Source of the DNA: Chloroflexota bacterium
Lineage (GTDB): Bacteria > Chloroflexota > Anaerolineae > Promineifilales > Promineifilaceae
Reading direction: 5' to 3'
DNA length: 5,683 bases
NCBI GenBank assembly: GCA_020353135.1
Contig: CP070688.1
Span: forward strand, 646,376-652,058
Position numbers and translations under genes: made by a program. Below are positions 5,435 through 5,683 of the stretch, piece after piece. Positions within the stretch are counted from its first letter, which is position 1. Every line of letters starts with the position of its first letter. The notes beneath the pieces are model-generated. The model worked only from the letters and a program-made list of their open reading frames with translations, was not told the DNA's origin and ran no database searches.

Positions 5435-5683
5435 ATGGTCATGGGACTAATGAGTCACGCCAAAAGCCGTATCAAACTGTCCGAAAAGCGAGCCTGTACC
5501 CTCTGTAAGGGTGACATCGTTACAGATATTTTTTACGGCACGTGGTAACGCCAGCAAAGAAGTCAATTCAGAGAAATCATTTTCCAGACATCTGGCGGCT
5601 TCGTGCGAATGTGGAGAGATTAGAGTGACGCAAATCATGTTAGAGTGGAAGGCTGAGGGCAAGGAGCGCCACGAAAACGTCGG
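5435..5683 (+). pseudogene. Possible small zinc-ribbon-like gene, frameshifted and cut by the window edge
   Basis: From ATG 5435 (in-frame ATGs also at 5441 and 5450) one frame reads SHAKSRIKLSEKRACTLCKG then DIVTDIF, and stops at TAA 5546-5548. The next frame then runs without a stop to the window end, reading NASKEVNSEKSF, then SCECGEIRVTQIMLEWK. Removing one T from the T6 run at 5529-5534 joins them. The result carries CTLC and CEC motifs about 45 residues apart, suggestive of a two-half metal site. My GC count by codon position is about 45/39/52% before and 49/40/58% after the T-run, the coding-like 3>1>2 order on this strand in both halves. GGAGAG at 5613-5618, 6 bases before a GTG at 5625, could alternatively start a separate gene (MTQIMLEWKAEG...). 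I do not recognise the family. GC is about 47%, well below the neighbours. Confidence 0.35.

Noticed and set aside
5420..5460. tRNA-like stretch (CCATAGCACAATGGTCA resembles a D-arm)
   Set aside because: There is no matching acceptor stem and no TTCGA-type T-loop at the right distance, so no cloverleaf can be formed.
5447..5662. Minus-strand frame of at least 71 codons at the right edge
   Set aside because: It starts with TTG without a Shine-Dalgarno, and its codon-position GC (position 1 below position 2) is less gene-like than the plus-strand reading with CxxC/CxC motifs. It is not excluded with certainty.
1..5683. CRISPR array, rRNA genes, transposase or integrase
   Set aside because: No spaced identical repeats of CRISPR size, no rRNA-like conserved stretches and no DDE, tyrosine or serine recombinase motifs were seen in any frame.

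Overview
The window is GC-rich (about 62% over most genes). It looks like a chromosomal contig from an uncultured, free-living bacterium with strong GC3 bias and GGCC/CCGG-rich coding sequence. The gene styles are reminiscent of Chloroflexota (Anaerolineae/Caldilineae-like), but that assignment is tentative because no phylogenetic marker is present.

Left part (1-2816, plus strand): three genes of a nucleotide-sugar / surface-polysaccharide cluster. They are the C-terminal five-sixths of a Gfo/Idh/MocA NAD(P)-dependent oxidoreductase, an overlapping left-handed beta-helix acyltransferase, and, after a 132-base gap, a DegT/DnrJ/EryC1 PLP sugar aminotransferase. Oxidise, transaminate and N-acylate is the logic of Wlb/Wbp-type pathways to acetamido sugars; the exact sugar cannot be read from the sequence. 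The aminotransferase has a single-base frameshift near 2613. The complete protein is recovered by joining 1651-2613 to 2613-2816, which points to a sequencing indel or a recent mutation.

Middle and right part (2857-5411, minus strand): a compact phage-type packaging cassette. Its order in the direction of transcription is: a good sigma70-like promoter (5383-5411), a 146-residue protein with an N-terminal Cys3-His zinc-finger-like motif in the small-terminase position, an intact 519-residue large terminase (Walker A, Walker B and the acidic residues of the nuclease domain all present), an 18-bp imperfect hairpin touching the terminase stop codon, and an 82-residue unknown protein with its own Shine-Dalgarno and TTG start. 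No portal, protease, capsid or integrase gene follows. The cassette ends convergently 40 bases from the sugar cluster, so within this window it is an orphan terminase pair.

Right edge (about 5390-5683): GC falls to about 47%. A plus-strand reading carrying CxxC and CxC motifs runs off the window, but it changes frame at a T6 run. It is probably a small zinc-ribbon-like gene with a real or artefactual frameshift, divergent from the terminase cassette.

Both suspected frameshifts sit at short A or T homopolymers, so homopolymer errors in a long-read assembly are a serious possibility.
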